From NCBI GenBank assembly GCA_038212215.1, contig JBBQUT010000024.1:10730-74729 (forward strand): a DNA stretch of 64,000 nucleotides, given 5' to 3'. The DNA comes from JALZAI01 sp038212215. GTDB taxonomy: Bacteria; Actinomycetota; Actinomycetes; Mycobacteriales; Jatrophihabitantaceae. A model generated the notes under the pieces. The model saw nothing but the letters and a program-made list of their open reading frames with translations, had not been told where the DNA came from and did no database searches. Shown here in pieces: positions 7,964-18,040 of this stretch (position 1 is its first letter; each line of letters opens with the position of its first letter). Both the position numbers and the translations under genes were made by a program.

Positions 7964-8354
7964 TCTGCTGTCTCCGACCCCGCGGTGGACGACCGTGATT
8001 GACCGTCTTTCGCCGCTCGTTAGCGCACGGATGTCGCACGCGGTGTTGATCTTCAACGATCATCCGTGGCTGCCGCAGCCATCCTCGTACAGCAAGCCAG
8101 GGCAGCGGTGTGCCCACTGGGCAACCGCTCGGCCACGAGGCCCATGACATGAAGCGGCGGCGGCGTCCCGAAGGACTGCCGCCGCCTGATGCTGCTTGCG
8201 CAGTTCGGGTCTGCAAACCCGACTACGCGATCTGACTCAGCCCACCCGTTCTCCAACTGGAGGCCTCGTGCCGTTGCAGCATACGACGCTGCCCGAAAAC
8301 TGCCTAGCAGCGAACGATATTGACACGCCGAAGCGCGGGCCGACCGCGCCTTCG

Positions 8355-9074
8355 ATGCTGACCGACCACACAGACAGCGACGACTCTGGCGCGCGCGACT
8401 GCCGATGCGTGCGTGCTCGGCACCGGCGCGGCACGCGTGATGCGTACCTGCGTGACCGTTGCCGGTGTCCCGCGTGCCGGACGGGGAATAGCGCACACCA
8501 ACGCGAGTTCCGGCGTGCCCGCGCGGTTCATGCCTGGCACGGCACGTCGGCTTGGGTCGACGCGGTCGGGACCCGCCGACGGCTGCAGGCGCTGTCCGCC
8601 GCAGGCTGGTCGGCCAGCCAGCTCGCCCACCGGCTCGGTGTCAGCAGGAGCGCGGTTGCGCAGCTTCGCCGCGTCAAGCAGGACCGCGTGCTCGCCGCCA
8701 CCGCCAGCGACGTTGCCGTCCTCTACGACACCTGCTGGTGGCGAACGCCGCCCGGCAGCTATCAGGCCAGATCCGAGCGGTACGCCGATGAGCGCGGGCG
8801 GGTGCCGCCGTGGCGCTGGGACGGCGTCGCAATCGACGATCCCGCCGCTCGACCGGTCGCCGAGCCTGATGAGGCCATCGACGACGTCGCCATCGACGAA
8901 ACCATCGCCGGTCGACGGGTCCGCCTTACCAAAGCCGAACGACACAGGCTTGTCGAGCGGATGCAACGCTGCGGTGCGAGCTCGGCGCAGATCGCCGACC
9001 GACTCGGGTGCAGCGCCCGCACCGTCGAGCGGTACGAAGCCGTCCTGCGCAAACGGCACACGGGCGCGGCATGA
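8355..9074 (+). CDS. Mobile-element DNA-binding protein with Cys cluster and two HTH motifs
   Basis: 239 residues from ATG 8355; the frame is open to 8196 but the extension is not protein-like. The N-terminal part has a Cys-rich segment (DCRC and, further on, RCRCPACRTGN), a possible zinc site. A first helix-turn-helix is AGWSASQLAHRLGVSRSAV and a second, near the C-terminus, is CGASSAQIADRLGCSARTV. The stop overlaps the next start in an ATGA junction, so the pair is translationally coupled. Similar small HTH proteins precede replication proteins in actinobacterial integrative elements, which supports a role in replication or regulation of element A; the exact function is not established. Confidence 0.7.
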   Translation: MLTDHTDSDDSGARDCRCVRARHRRGTRDAYLRDRCRCPACRTGNSAHQREFRRARAVHAWHGTSAWVDAVGTRRRLQALSAAGWSASQLAHRLGVSRSAVAQLRRVKQDRVLAATASDVAVLYDTCWWRTPPGSYQARSERYADERGRVPPWRWDGVAIDDPAARPVAEPDEAIDDVAIDETIAGRRVRLTKAERHRLVERMQRCGASSAQIADRLGCSARTVERYEAVLRKRHTGAA

Positions 9075-10411
9075 CCGCGGCGGACCAGGTCGCACGCCCA
9101 GGCACCGGCGGCCGGCGGCGCAGGCGCCGACAACAGCGCTTCGGCATCACCGAGCCGGGCACCTACTCGACGATCCCGGCTTGGTGGAGCCGCGAGCGGT
9201 GGAGGTCCGAATGCCGCGCGGACCTGCACACCGCGGACGTCGCGGAGCTGCGGCGCCAAGTGGGCCGGCGCGGGCCGGTCAGCGTCGCGGCCTGCTGGGC
9301 GCTGGCTAGCGCGCTCTCCTCCAGCGCAGACACCACCACCGGCCGTAACGCCATGCCCGGCGACGCCGCGCTGACCGCGCACCCCAACTCGCTCGACGTA
9401 GACGACCCGGCCGTCCTCGGCCCGCTGGAGGCGGCGACCGGATACGGCCTGACGACGCTGCAGAAGGCGGGCCGCGTTCTCGCCGCCCGGGGCTGGATCG
9501 TGCTCATTCGCAGCGGCAAGAACCGGCTTACCCGCGCCGACCGTGTTGAGCTGCGCCGAGGTGGTTCCGCGGCTGACCAGCGCCGCAACGTCTGGGCCTG
9601 CACCATCCCGCGACATCTGCGCGCCAAGCCCGCGCCCGTGGACAAGTCTGTGGACAACTCGGACCAACAGGCACCGACCGCCGGAGCTGGTTGCGACCTC
9701 CCCACCACCCGAAGGGTTGGTGGTCCTGCTCCCCTCGGTCCGAACAAGATCTTCAAGCGAGAGCAAGCAAGCGGGACCGGCGCCGCGCACCGGCCATCAG
9801 CCGAGCACAGCCAGTCACGCCGCACCTACCGGGCTGACCCGCGCACCGTGCAGCTCGCAAAGAACCTCAAGGCGCGCGTCTACTGGCTCGGCGGCATCTC
9901 GCACCAGCGGATCATGCCCGCTCTCGACCGGTTCGCTAAGGCAGGATGGGGCGCCGCCGACATCCTGCGAGAGCTGGACCGGACCCTGGCCCATCGGGAC
10001 TGGGAGGTCCCCAGCGGCCGGGTAAGCACCACGCATTCGGGGCGCAAACACCGCTACCCGTTGCGTTGTCCGTGGGCCTACCTGGCGATGCTGCTGCGCA
10101 CCCTCGAACCGACCGACCTCGCCGCAGAACGCAACCACGCACTGAGGACCCGCATGGCCCAGCTGCGCTACCAGCAGCTGCGCCGCACCGGACCCGAATG
10201 CGTTCACGGCGAACCCGCCGGTGATGTGCCTTCGCCGGTCAAAGGTGTCCTCGCCTGCCCGCTGTGCCGACGCGACCGCGGCGCCCTCCCAGCAACGACC
10301 AACATTCGTGGACCCGACCACGACAACGCCGACAGGGTCGACGTATCCCGACGAAGTCACGCCGACAGCGGCGGCAGTTCGGTGAAGCCGCTGATACGGG
10401 TGGACACGTAA
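9071..10411 (+). CDS. Replication-initiator-like winged-helix protein of integrative element
   Basis: 446 residues from ATG 9071, which overlaps the preceding TGA. The basic N-terminus (GGRRRRRRQQRFG) is followed by a probable winged helix (GYGLTTLQKAGRVLAARGW), a disordered middle, a second helical domain (RADPRTVQLAKNLKARVYWL to WAYLAMLLRTLEP) and a C-terminal C-x2-C pair (LACPLCRR) with a second Cys-His upstream (ECVHGE), a possible zinc site. Position next to an HTH gene at the element's end, and similar proteins in actinobacterial elements, suggest a DNA-replication or helicase-loader role. I do not see a Walker motif or a Rep-type catalytic motif, so the function is inferred from context only. 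Confidence 0.5.
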   Translation: MTAADQVARPGTGGRRRRRRQQRFGITEPGTYSTIPAWWSRERWRSECRADLHTADVAELRRQVGRRGPVSVAACWALASALSSSADTTTGRNAMPGDAALTAHPNSLDVDDPAVLGPLEAATGYGLTTLQKAGRVLAARGWIVLIRSGKNRLTRADRVELRRGGSAADQRRNVWACTIPRHLRAKPAPVDKSVDNSDQQAPTAGAGCDLPTTRRVGGPAPLGPNKIFKREQASGTGAAHRPSAEHSQSRRTYRADPRTVQLAKNLKARVYWLGGISHQRIMPALDRFAKAGWGAADILRELDRTLAHRDWEVPSGRVSTTHSGRKHRYPLRCPWAYLAMLLRTLEPTDLAAERNHALRTRMAQLRYQQLRRTGPECVHGEPAGDVPSPVKGVLACPLCRRDRGALPATTNIRGPDHDNADRVDVSRRSHADSGGSSVKPLIRVDT

Positions 10412-10696
10412 CCGGCGGTGGCTGCTCAGGTCTGCGCTGCTCCGATCGGTGCCGTCAACGGCGTCCTCGAGACCGAGCCCTGTCCTCCCCACCTGGGGCT
10501 GTCCGAGCGTGGGCCGGGCCGACCTGCACGCCAGGGCTGCTTCGCGTCACACGTGACCGGGCTGCGCCCGGCCCTGGCATTCCGGCCGTCTGCTCCGACC
10601 CCTCCACGACCGCGCCAGGTGAGGGCGAAACGACAGGAGCCCTCCTCACCGCCCGAACCGGCATCGACAGACCCGAGCAACCCGAAGGAGCACGCC

Positions 10697-11638
10697 ATGA
10701 ACGCATCGTCACCCATCCGCATCACCGGCCCCGCCGGACTCATCGCCGCCGTCCCCTACCTGCTCGGATTCGAACCCACCGACAGCCTGGTCCTGGTCGG
10801 CCTGCACGACGGGCACGTCACCGTGACCGCACGCATCGACCTCGACGACCTCGACGAACCCGGCCACATCGAGGCGCTGATGACGACGCTCGCGACAAAG
10901 GCCGAGTCCAGCGACGTCCTCGCCGTCACCTACGGCAACCGCACCGACACCGTCACCTACGCCGCACACGCCGCCGGGATGACCCTCTCCGAACACGTCC
11001 GAGTCGCCGACGGGCGCTACTGGTCCCTGACCTGCCCGGTCGAGGGATGCTGCCCCGCCGAAGGCCACATGCTCCCCACCGGCAACGCCGTCGCCGCCGA
11101 GTTCGTCGCGCTCGGCGCCAGCAAGGCCACCTCCCGCGCCGACCTCGACACGATCTTCACCCCCGTTCCCGACACCGATCGGATGGCCACGCTGATTCGC
11201 ACCGCCGAACGCGCCATCCTCGACCAGACCCTCGCCGGCAACGACACGACCCGCATCACCGCCGACAAGCGGGCACTGTTCGCCGCCACCCGTCGCACCG
11301 ACCGGCGGTGGAGCGACACCGAGACCGCGCGATACGGCGCAGCCCTCACCGGCTACGAGATCCGCGACGCCGCTTGGCTGTCGATCGAGCACGGCCGCAT
11401 CGACGGACGCGACCTCTTCCTGCACCTGGCCCGGACCCTGCCCGCCACACACCGCGCACCCGCACTGTTCCTCTTCGGCTGGAAGACCTGGCGCGAAGGC
11501 AACGGAGCCCTGGCCTCGATGGCCGCCGAACGCGCGCTGCAGGCTGACCCCGGTTACTCCGCCACCGACCTGCTGATGGCCGCGATCACCCACGCCGTTG
11601 ACCCACGGCGGATGCCCCGCCTGCGGACCACCCGGTAA
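10697..11638 (+). CDS. DUF4192 family protein
   Basis: 313 residues; GAAGGAG lies six bases before ATG 10697. The start of the family is distinctive: ITGPAGLIAAVPYLLGFEPT, then DSLVLVGLHDGHVTVTARID and, near the C-terminus, PALFLFGWKTWREGNGALA and MAAERALQADPGYSATDLL. DUF4192 proteins are common in actinobacterial chromosomes, phages and mobile elements; their function is unknown. A CPVEGCCPAEGH segment contributes a Cys cluster. It stands alone: 285 bp separate it from the replication-like gene and nothing follows for 580 bp. Confidence 0.88.
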   Translation: MNASSPIRITGPAGLIAAVPYLLGFEPTDSLVLVGLHDGHVTVTARIDLDDLDEPGHIEALMTTLATKAESSDVLAVTYGNRTDTVTYAAHAAGMTLSEHVRVADGRYWSLTCPVEGCCPAEGHMLPTGNAVAAEFVALGASKATSRADLDTIFTPVPDTDRMATLIRTAERAILDQTLAGNDTTRITADKRALFAATRRTDRRWSDTETARYGAALTGYEIRDAAWLSIEHGRIDGRDLFLHLARTLPATHRAPALFLFGWKTWREGNGALASMAAERALQADPGYSATDLLMAAITHAVDPRRMPRLRTTR

Positions 11639-12218
11639 CCCGCGGCCCGGTCGGCGTCACGAGCGCCGGCCGGTCCTTCCCAGGTGGCTTCGCCGCGACA
11701 GCGGCACTCAACGTGGACCGGGCGCGGGGCAGTGCTGGCCGAAGAACAGGCACGATCAGGCGCGTCGCGCACGACTCGTCCGACCTCCGTCGGCGCCGAT
11801 ATCGGAGCTGTCGGCCTTCGCTGTAAGAATCTCCGGAATCGGGGACGTTAGCCGAGGCCAATCACTGAGCGAGTGGACCGTGCATCCACCTACCGATGCT
11901 CAGGACGGTCCACAACCGCGATCGCACGGACTCTCAGACCTGGCTGGGGGTCGCTGCTCTACCCGACGACGGTTCTGCGAGTGATATTGACGGAATATTG
12001 TGCGCATAACCGCGGACGCCGTTCCGAGGCCGGCCCAGAGCCGCTTCCGGTCGCGGCTCGGCGTGCGCCGCGCTGTAGGCATGGCAACTGTGCCGATCAT
12101 CCAGGTCGGGTGACGCCCGCCGCCCCTAACTCCCGCGCTGATGCTCCTATTGGCCGTCAAGCGGCGTGGAGCCATTCGCGGTAGGCGCCAAGCCACACAG
12201 AAATTTGGATATGCAACA
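11639..12218. other. Gene-free interval between DUF4192 and RHS gene
   Basis: No open frame here has a convincing ribosome site or family pattern. Base composition drops from about 11950 on (for example GTGATATTGACGGAATATTG near 11981), marking the approach to the low-GC RHS insert. It lies directly downstream of the RHS toxin gene, where an immunity gene would be expected, but none is seen. Confidence 0.5.
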
Positions 12219-15200
12219 TTAATGCGGGCCGGTGCGGATGGGGTCTATTTTGATCACTGCGTAACTGGATCCGCCGGAGGTTGCGTCGGCAACGCCAGGG
12301 CTGCCTTCGGCCCACCGCGGGCCGCCCATCCGCGCCGGTGAAAAATTCGACGGCTTGACCCTTGTGTAGAACTCGAGGCTGTTCGCCGGTAGCGGCTCGC
12401 CCGGCCTGAAAAAGGCTTTGGCCTCGTTGGCGATACCACCAAACCCGGTCCTTGGTGCCGTACCCCACAACTCGCCCGTACGGGACATAGCCTGGACGGC
12501 GGCGGCGGTGTCCTCTAGCCGAACATACGGCCCATAGTAAGTTTCGCCATTTAAGACGAAGCCCGTGATCTCGTGACCGGCAACCGTGCCGACGATTTCC
12601 GGCTCGAACAACTGGGGGCGCATTGCCGACGGCGCTTCAGTTGAAAACTCGGACATTTCGAATAACGATACATATTTCGCGGGGCGCATTTGTATCGTGC
12701 GTGCCTGTCCCGGCACGGCACCCAAAACAGCCCCCACAACGGCCATTTTGCCGAGGTTGACTGCAGTTTCCGATGGTGTAGAGCCAAAGACTCTCGACAT
12801 AAAAGAATGAAATACCGCGGGTACCAAGTGCGCCAACCCTACCGCCACACCTTGAGGGGTCCCCTCGGCGAGCTTATGCCGGAACGCTTCGGCATGGGTC
12901 ACTGCATAACGTTCCTCTACGTCGCTGTTGAACAATCCGGTACTCTCAGTGATTCGCTGCTCTGCAACAACCTCGGTCAAGCGGCTCATCGATTGAAAAT
13001 CGTAGCCGGCGGCCTCCGCGGCCGCCCAGGCGGCCCTGTCCTGAGGAGTAAACTTGGAAGACTCTCCGTTCGAAACTACGCCCGTCTTGGCGAGGCCGAG
13101 TGGATCGATGAATGTGGCCGGGTTGTTGCCGGCATAGGCATAGAGGTTAGGCCCGTCGGCCATGCCATTGGGGTCGCGTTGGAGGAAGCGACCGAGCGAC
13201 GGCGAATACTGGCGGGCCCGACTGTCATAAAGATCGAGCGGGAGTAAAAGTCGCTTTCCCCCATATGTGTATGGGTTCGGATGCGTTACCGGACGCAGCA
13301 GGTGACCGAACGGCTCATAATCGTAACGCTCCGAAACCTGCCCCGCGGTGTCTGTCAAAAGCCGAGTTGAGCGATGCGGATCTTGGTGGTACCACTCTTC
13401 AGCACCACTTTGAGAAATTTGGCAACGTCGATCCGGAACATTCTCGTTTATATATTGGACTGCTAAGCCCGATCCCAAATACTCCTCGAGGACATTCGCG
13501 CCGTCGGACAATAGGTACGCCTCACTGTTAGGTCGGCGCAACACACTCATGCGACCAGAGGGGCCGTAAAATATTCGAAGAACTTCGGAACCAGTCGCCA
13601 CATCGACGACGGCCGACAGACGGTTCCGATAGTTGTAATAAAAACGATTCACACCGTTACCGACGAGGTTGCCGTTGGGATCGTAGTCGAGAATCGCGCC
13701 GCCGACGCTCTCATACTGCCCGACCGAATTCACCGAGTACGGAACCTGCGGCTTTCCCGAGGGCCGCTCCTCAGTGCGGTCGCCTCCGCCATCGTATTGG
13801 TAAGTAAAGTCGGCGGGGTCCTGTGCCAGATTGCCGATAGCTTTGTCGATCTGCTTCTGCCCAGTTAGAGCGTTGCGCGGCCGCGGCGCGGGCGGCGGAC
13901 CAAAAGCTTTGGGATCGATTACCTTGGTGGCGATCGGATAGAAACGCGTAAGCCGCGAGAGCGAGTCGTAACTGAAGCCCTGTACGACCGACCGCCCTGG
14001 AAGTTTCGGCAAGTCGAGCGCCAGTCGACGATTCCCAGCCGCGTCGTGCAGATGCCGTGTTTCCAGCAGTCGTGTTTTGCCACGGGAACTGCTCACCGCG
14101 ATAAGCCGAGCTGCGCCGTCGTAAGTGTAGTCGTCTCGGGTACCATTTCCGAGCGTCACCCGCGATAGGCGCAATCCGCGGTACCGATATCGAACTACCT
14201 CGTACTGCTGCTTTGATGTCGGCGAGCCCGGATAGTCCACGCCGTTGCCCAAATTTACGATTCGCTGCAGACGCCCAAGCGCATCATAATAATACCGCAG
14301 TTCGCGGCCGTTAGGGTAGATGAGGCGTACGCGGTTGCCGCGCCGATCATATTCGCTTCGGACCAAGAGCGGCCCAGCAGGAGCGTTAGGCATGAGGTAG
14401 TGAGACCCCTCTCCGAGCATCCGCCCTAATGAGTCGTAAGAATATGACTGCTCGACGAATTCGTTACGCTGTAAAAGTAGGCGGCCGAGGCCATCGAACT
14501 TGTGGGTTTCTGACTCCTCCGCGCCCTGTGGGTATTGAACGCCGGGCTTGATACTGACTTTGTCGAGGGTAAGCCCTATTGCACGCCCGACCTCATCGAT
14601 CTGAATAATTGTCCGCAAACCATTGCAGTCCGTCCGTCCAACAATATTGTCTGCGGCGTCGTATTCGATGTGGGTGCGTTCGCCATCACCGAACCTGGTG
14701 GCTACCCGCCGATCAATAGCATCGTAAACAAAAGTAGTCGTGTTTCCCGTGGCATCGATTACCGAACTCAAATTTCCATTTTCGTCGTGCCTATAAGTGG
14801 TCTCAATGTCGGGCATTCGGACTCCGCCGCCCAAACCGTCAGCGGTCATTTCTGCGACCTCTTTCTCGAGAAGACCGTAGACGTCATATTGGTAGCGCCG
14901 CACATTCTCAAGCGGATTAGTGACCGACGTGAGGTTGTCGCGGCTGTCGTAGCCGTAGACAGTCCGATTGCCCAATCCGTCCGTTGTCGCCGTCCGACGA
15001 TCTAGTACGTCGTAGTCGCTTAGCGAGGAGAAAACGTCATGGCGCAGGACCGTCCCTGTCGCCGGGTCTCGCACAATCTCGTGCCGATCCAATCGACTAA
15101 CATTTCCTGTCCGGTTGAACTTTGTGCGGGAATAGTTGCCCAGCGCGTCACGCTCGAACACCATCCGGCCGGCTCCATCGTACTCGCGCATGGTCTCGGC

Positions 15201-18029
15201 CCCGCTGCCATCCAGTATGCGGAATAGCCGACGGCTGCGATCGTAGAAGAACTCGGAACCAACGTCGGTCACTTTGCCCAGGAGCTTCAGGGCGGCGAAC
15301 TCCGCATCCGGGGCGGCAGCAATGTCTGACGTTGGTATTGGTGAATCGAACAGATAGCGCACCTCGCGAATGCAATTTGCTCTCTCGTCGTAGTCCCACG
15401 AGCGGCGGGCGAGCAGGTCGTAGGAAGCGTCTGATCGGATCTGAAACACACGTTCAACCGTAGGATTGCCGAGTTGATCGAAGCTGGTTTGACGGGCGTT
15501 TTCCGCCGCGTCGGTGACCTCGACTGGATGGCCCAACGCGTCTCGACGGATGCGAGAAACCTTCCCACGGCCGTCGACGATGCTTGAGGCTCTGCCATCG
15601 GCGTCATAAGCAATGCGGGTGGTCGACTGCTCCCCATCGCCCGCGCCCCGAGTGGTTCCACGAGGGAGCAGCCGCTCGTCGTGGGAATACGTGACGCGAT
15701 TTCCGCGCGGGAGTGCAGTTGACACACGCATGTCTGAACTGTCATACCGATACTTTGTCCTATGGTGAACTGATAGATCTGAACCACCAAGCGTCTCCAA
15801 CAGAAGGTTGTTCAACGCGTCATAGGCATAGGTGCGGACCTCAGGCCCATCGCCAGAAACTTCGCCGTATTCGTCTACATTGTCTCGTTCACTCCGTTCG
15901 AGCTGACCATTTCGGCCATAAACAAAACGCATTGTGTATTCGGGACCGCCGGAGACCCGCTCTAAGATCTGACCATACTCGCTGACCACCGCACGCGAAG
16001 TTACGCCACGCGGGTTCGTCTGCGCGGTGATATCGCCGGCCTCGTTTACACCCCAGGTTGTCAATAGTGCGAGCCCTGCAGCGTCCCGTATTTCGCACCG
16101 CAAATAGCCATCACGGACACCGCTTAAGAAGTATTTTCTAACAGTTTCGCTCCCTGTCGCGTCGCGCGAGCGCAGCAGTCGGCCATGTGTATCGTAAGCA
16201 AGAAATTCCGTGGCGTTGCCGGTCAGCTCGGAGGTCCCATCTGGCAACGAACTCGGAAACCTCGTCTCGGGATACCGTACTCGTAAGATGTTGGACCGGG
16301 GGGCGGGTGTGTATTCGTAATGAGTTAGGTGCCGAAAGTAGTCCTGATTCTCCTTGTAGTACGGATCAGCACTCGATGTATGGCGCGGGTCGGAGACCGT
16401 TGCGAATTGCTGTGCATTCGGCTCAAAGGTTGACTTAACGATCACGTCGCTGGAATCCGCAGCGAAAATGCTTGGAAAAGGATTGCCATACGAGCCCCGG
16501 GAGGAGGCCGGTAAAGGCGCGTACTGTCGTCCGCGTCGAATCGTCGCGAGAACGTTCCCAAACGTGCGCCGCTTGACCGCAGTCAGCCGCGGATCCAACC
16601 AAGGCGCGTCGGGCTCAGCGCCGCCGTTGAGCGGGTCCGCATAATAATGATCGCGGCCCAGGAGGAACTGACTCATACCGCCTTCCGGCGTGAGCGAGGC
16701 CACGAGGGCACCGTCTCGGTTGTAACGGTAGCGCCAGGTCAATTCCCGACGGTCACACGAGTCGACGACGGTTTCTCGCTTTACGATCAGATTACCAAGT
16801 TGATTATAAACATGCTCTACAGGATGGCCGTTGCGCTGATAGAAGATGGTCCGATGAGCGGGCAATTCTTCGGGACCATACCTCCAATCCACTTCTGGAA
16901 GGACGTTTTCGTATTCGAACTGGTATTCGCCGCTCCCTTGGCGTTGCCGAATGACTCTGTTGTGACTCGTCAAGCCCTTCGCGGCGCCGTATTCATTCTC
17001 AAGGAAGAGATGGCCGTCAGGGTCGACAATACCGTCCAAGTTGTGTGCCAGGTCTGGATTTGGCGTCGCCGACCCATATTTATAACGAGTGGATAATCCG
17101 TCGGCGTGCCGCTCGGAGGCTGGACCGATCACAGCTATCAGATCGCCGACGTCATTATAATTGTAATGCCATTGACGGGATATTTGCGTGAATCCGCCGG
17201 AGCGACGATAAGTTACTGGGTACGCCGTCATTACGATTATGCGATCTGTGTTGTCGTATTCGAATGTCACCTGCCGTCGCGGCGCGTTGACCTCGACGGC
17301 AAGCAATCGGCTTCTGTCGTCGTAACCAAAATACAGGTAATTGCCGTTGCGATCCACAATTGATTTTATGCGATGACGGCGGGTTACACCTTCACGTTCA
17401 TAGGTGAAGCGAACGGCGTCAGGCGAGCATGTGACGAAAGAATCGCCGGTCGACTCAATGGTGTCGTGGTACCCATCTGGCGGCACGAAATAGTCGTGCA
17501 CCTCATGCCGTATGTAATGGTCCTCCCGCAACTCGCCGGACGATCGGACAACTGAGTTGGACTCTTCGCGAATCCATAGATTGTAGCTGTAGTCCCAGTT
17601 GAAGCCGAGAGGTCCATGTGTGAAGGCTTGGTGCTTGTATGTCCGCTTGAACGCGAACTCAATGCCTGCGCCGTCTATCTTCAGGTCCGTGGCGGCGTAT
17701 GTGAATTGGCCGTTGAAGAGAGTGACCGGGTCCGCTTCCGAGTGCTTGTTTAGCTCTGACCCCTCGTCGCAGTATTGCGCCTTGCTAGCGATATAGTTTG
17801 ACAGAGACTCCCGAATCTCGACATTCAGCGTTGAACCCAGCAGATCCTCGAGTTCGCGCTGCAGATTCACTGAATGCAGGTCCTGTGGCTGCCGCTTTAG
17901 ATACAGACCAACTGCCCGATTGATGTCCCTACGCAGAGAAAGCGACGACGCGACGGCGGATCGAATACGGGTTGCTACCACGTCCAGCGGATCGTCTGCC
18001 GTCGATGTAGTCTTTAGAGGTTCCGTCAT
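12219..18029 (-). CDS. RHS/YD-repeat polymorphic toxin
   Basis: 1936 residues. The N-terminal 100 residues are unique; from about residue 100 (DPVTLFNGQFTYAATDLKI) a DUF6531-like entry leads into dozens of YD repeats (GNYLYFGYDDRSRLL, TTFVYDAIDRRVATRFGDG, LRYYYDALGRLQRI). The RHS core ends near residues 1604-1646 with RQYSPSLGRFLQRDP and PATFIDPLGL, after which a variable 290-residue tail follows, the position of the toxin domain in polymorphic toxins. The tail ends in FFRPGEPLPANSLEFYTRV and is not a family I can name. The YD shell encapsulates the toxin. Start ATG 18029 lies 11 bp after the stop of the 705-residue gene, so the two form an operon. GC content is visibly lower than in neighbouring genes, indicating recent transfer. 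Confidence 0.9.
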   Translation of the reverse strand: MTEPLKTTSTADDPLDVVATRIRSAVASSLSLRRDINRAVGLYLKRQPQDLHSVNLQRELEDLLGSTLNVEIRESLSNYIASKAQYCDEGSELNKHSEADPVTLFNGQFTYAATDLKIDGAGIEFAFKRTYKHQAFTHGPLGFNWDYSYNLWIREESNSVVRSSGELREDHYIRHEVHDYFVPPDGYHDTIESTGDSFVTCSPDAVRFTYEREGVTRRHRIKSIVDRNGNYLYFGYDDRSRLLAVEVNAPRRQVTFEYDNTDRIIVMTAYPVTYRRSGGFTQISRQWHYNYNDVGDLIAVIGPASERHADGLSTRYKYGSATPNPDLAHNLDGIVDPDGHLFLENEYGAAKGLTSHNRVIRQRQGSGEYQFEYENVLPEVDWRYGPEELPAHRTIFYQRNGHPVEHVYNQLGNLIVKRETVVDSCDRRELTWRYRYNRDGALVASLTPEGGMSQFLLGRDHYYADPLNGGAEPDAPWLDPRLTAVKRRTFGNVLATIRRGRQYAPLPASSRGSYGNPFPSIFAADSSDVIVKSTFEPNAQQFATVSDPRHTSSADPYYKENQDYFRHLTHYEYTPAPRSNILRVRYPETRFPSSLPDGTSELTGNATEFLAYDTHGRLLRSRDATGSETVRKYFLSGVRDGYLRCEIRDAAGLALLTTWGVNEAGDITAQTNPRGVTSRAVVSEYGQILERVSGGPEYTMRFVYGRNGQLERSERDNVDEYGEVSGDGPEVRTYAYDALNNLLLETLGGSDLSVHHRTKYRYDSSDMRVSTALPRGNRVTYSHDERLLPRGTTRGAGDGEQSTTRIAYDADGRASSIVDGRGKVSRIRRDALGHPVEVTDAAENARQTSFDQLGNPTVERVFQIRSDASYDLLARRSWDYDERANCIREVRYLFDSPIPTSDIAAAPDAEFAALKLLGKVTDVGSEFFYDRSRRLFRILDGSGAETMREYDGAGRMVFERDALGNYSRTKFNRTGNVSRLDRHEIVRDPATGTVLRHDVFSSLSDYDVLDRRTATTDGLGNRTVYGYDSRDNLTSVTNPLENVRRYQYDVYGLLEKEVAEMTADGLGGGVRMPDIETTYRHDENGNLSSVIDATGNTTTFVYDAIDRRVATRFGDGERTHIEYDAADNIVGRTDCNGLRTIIQIDEVGRAIGLTLDKVSIKPGVQYPQGAEESETHKFDGLGRLLLQRNEFVEQSYSYDSLGRMLGEGSHYLMPNAPAGPLLVRSEYDRRGNRVRLIYPNGRELRYYYDALGRLQRIVNLGNGVDYPGSPTSKQQYEVVRYRYRGLRLSRVTLGNGTRDDYTYDGAARLIAVSSSRGKTRLLETRHLHDAAGNRRLALDLPKLPGRSVVQGFSYDSLSRLTRFYPIATKVIDPKAFGPPPAPRPRNALTGQKQIDKAIGNLAQDPADFTYQYDGGGDRTEERPSGKPQVPYSVNSVGQYESVGGAILDYDPNGNLVGNGVNRFYYNYRNRLSAVVDVATGSEVLRIFYGPSGRMSVLRRPNSEAYLLSDGANVLEEYLGSGLAVQYINENVPDRRCQISQSGAEEWYHQDPHRSTRLLTDTAGQVSERYDYEPFGHLLRPVTHPNPYTYGGKRLLLPLDLYDSRARQYSPSLGRFLQRDPNGMADGPNLYAYAGNNPATFIDPLGLAKTGVVSNGESSKFTPQDRAAWAAAEAAGYDFQSMSRLTEVVAEQRITESTGLFNSDVEERYAVTHAEAFRHKLAEGTPQGVAVGLAHLVPAVFHSFMSRVFGSTPSETAVNLGKMAVVGAVLGAVPGQARTIQMRPAKYVSLFEMSEFSTEAPSAMRPQLFEPEIVGTVAGHEITGFVLNGETYYGPYVRLEDTAAAVQAMSRTGELWGTAPRTGFGGIANEAKAFFRPGEPLPANSLEFYTRVKPSNFSPARMGGPRWAEGSPGVADATSGGSSYAVIKIDPIRTGPH

Positions 18030-18040
18030 CGGCTTGACCG

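Noticed and set aside
11640..12218. Immunity gene for the RHS toxin
   Set aside because: Short ORFs here lack ribosome sites, family pattern and normal codon use.
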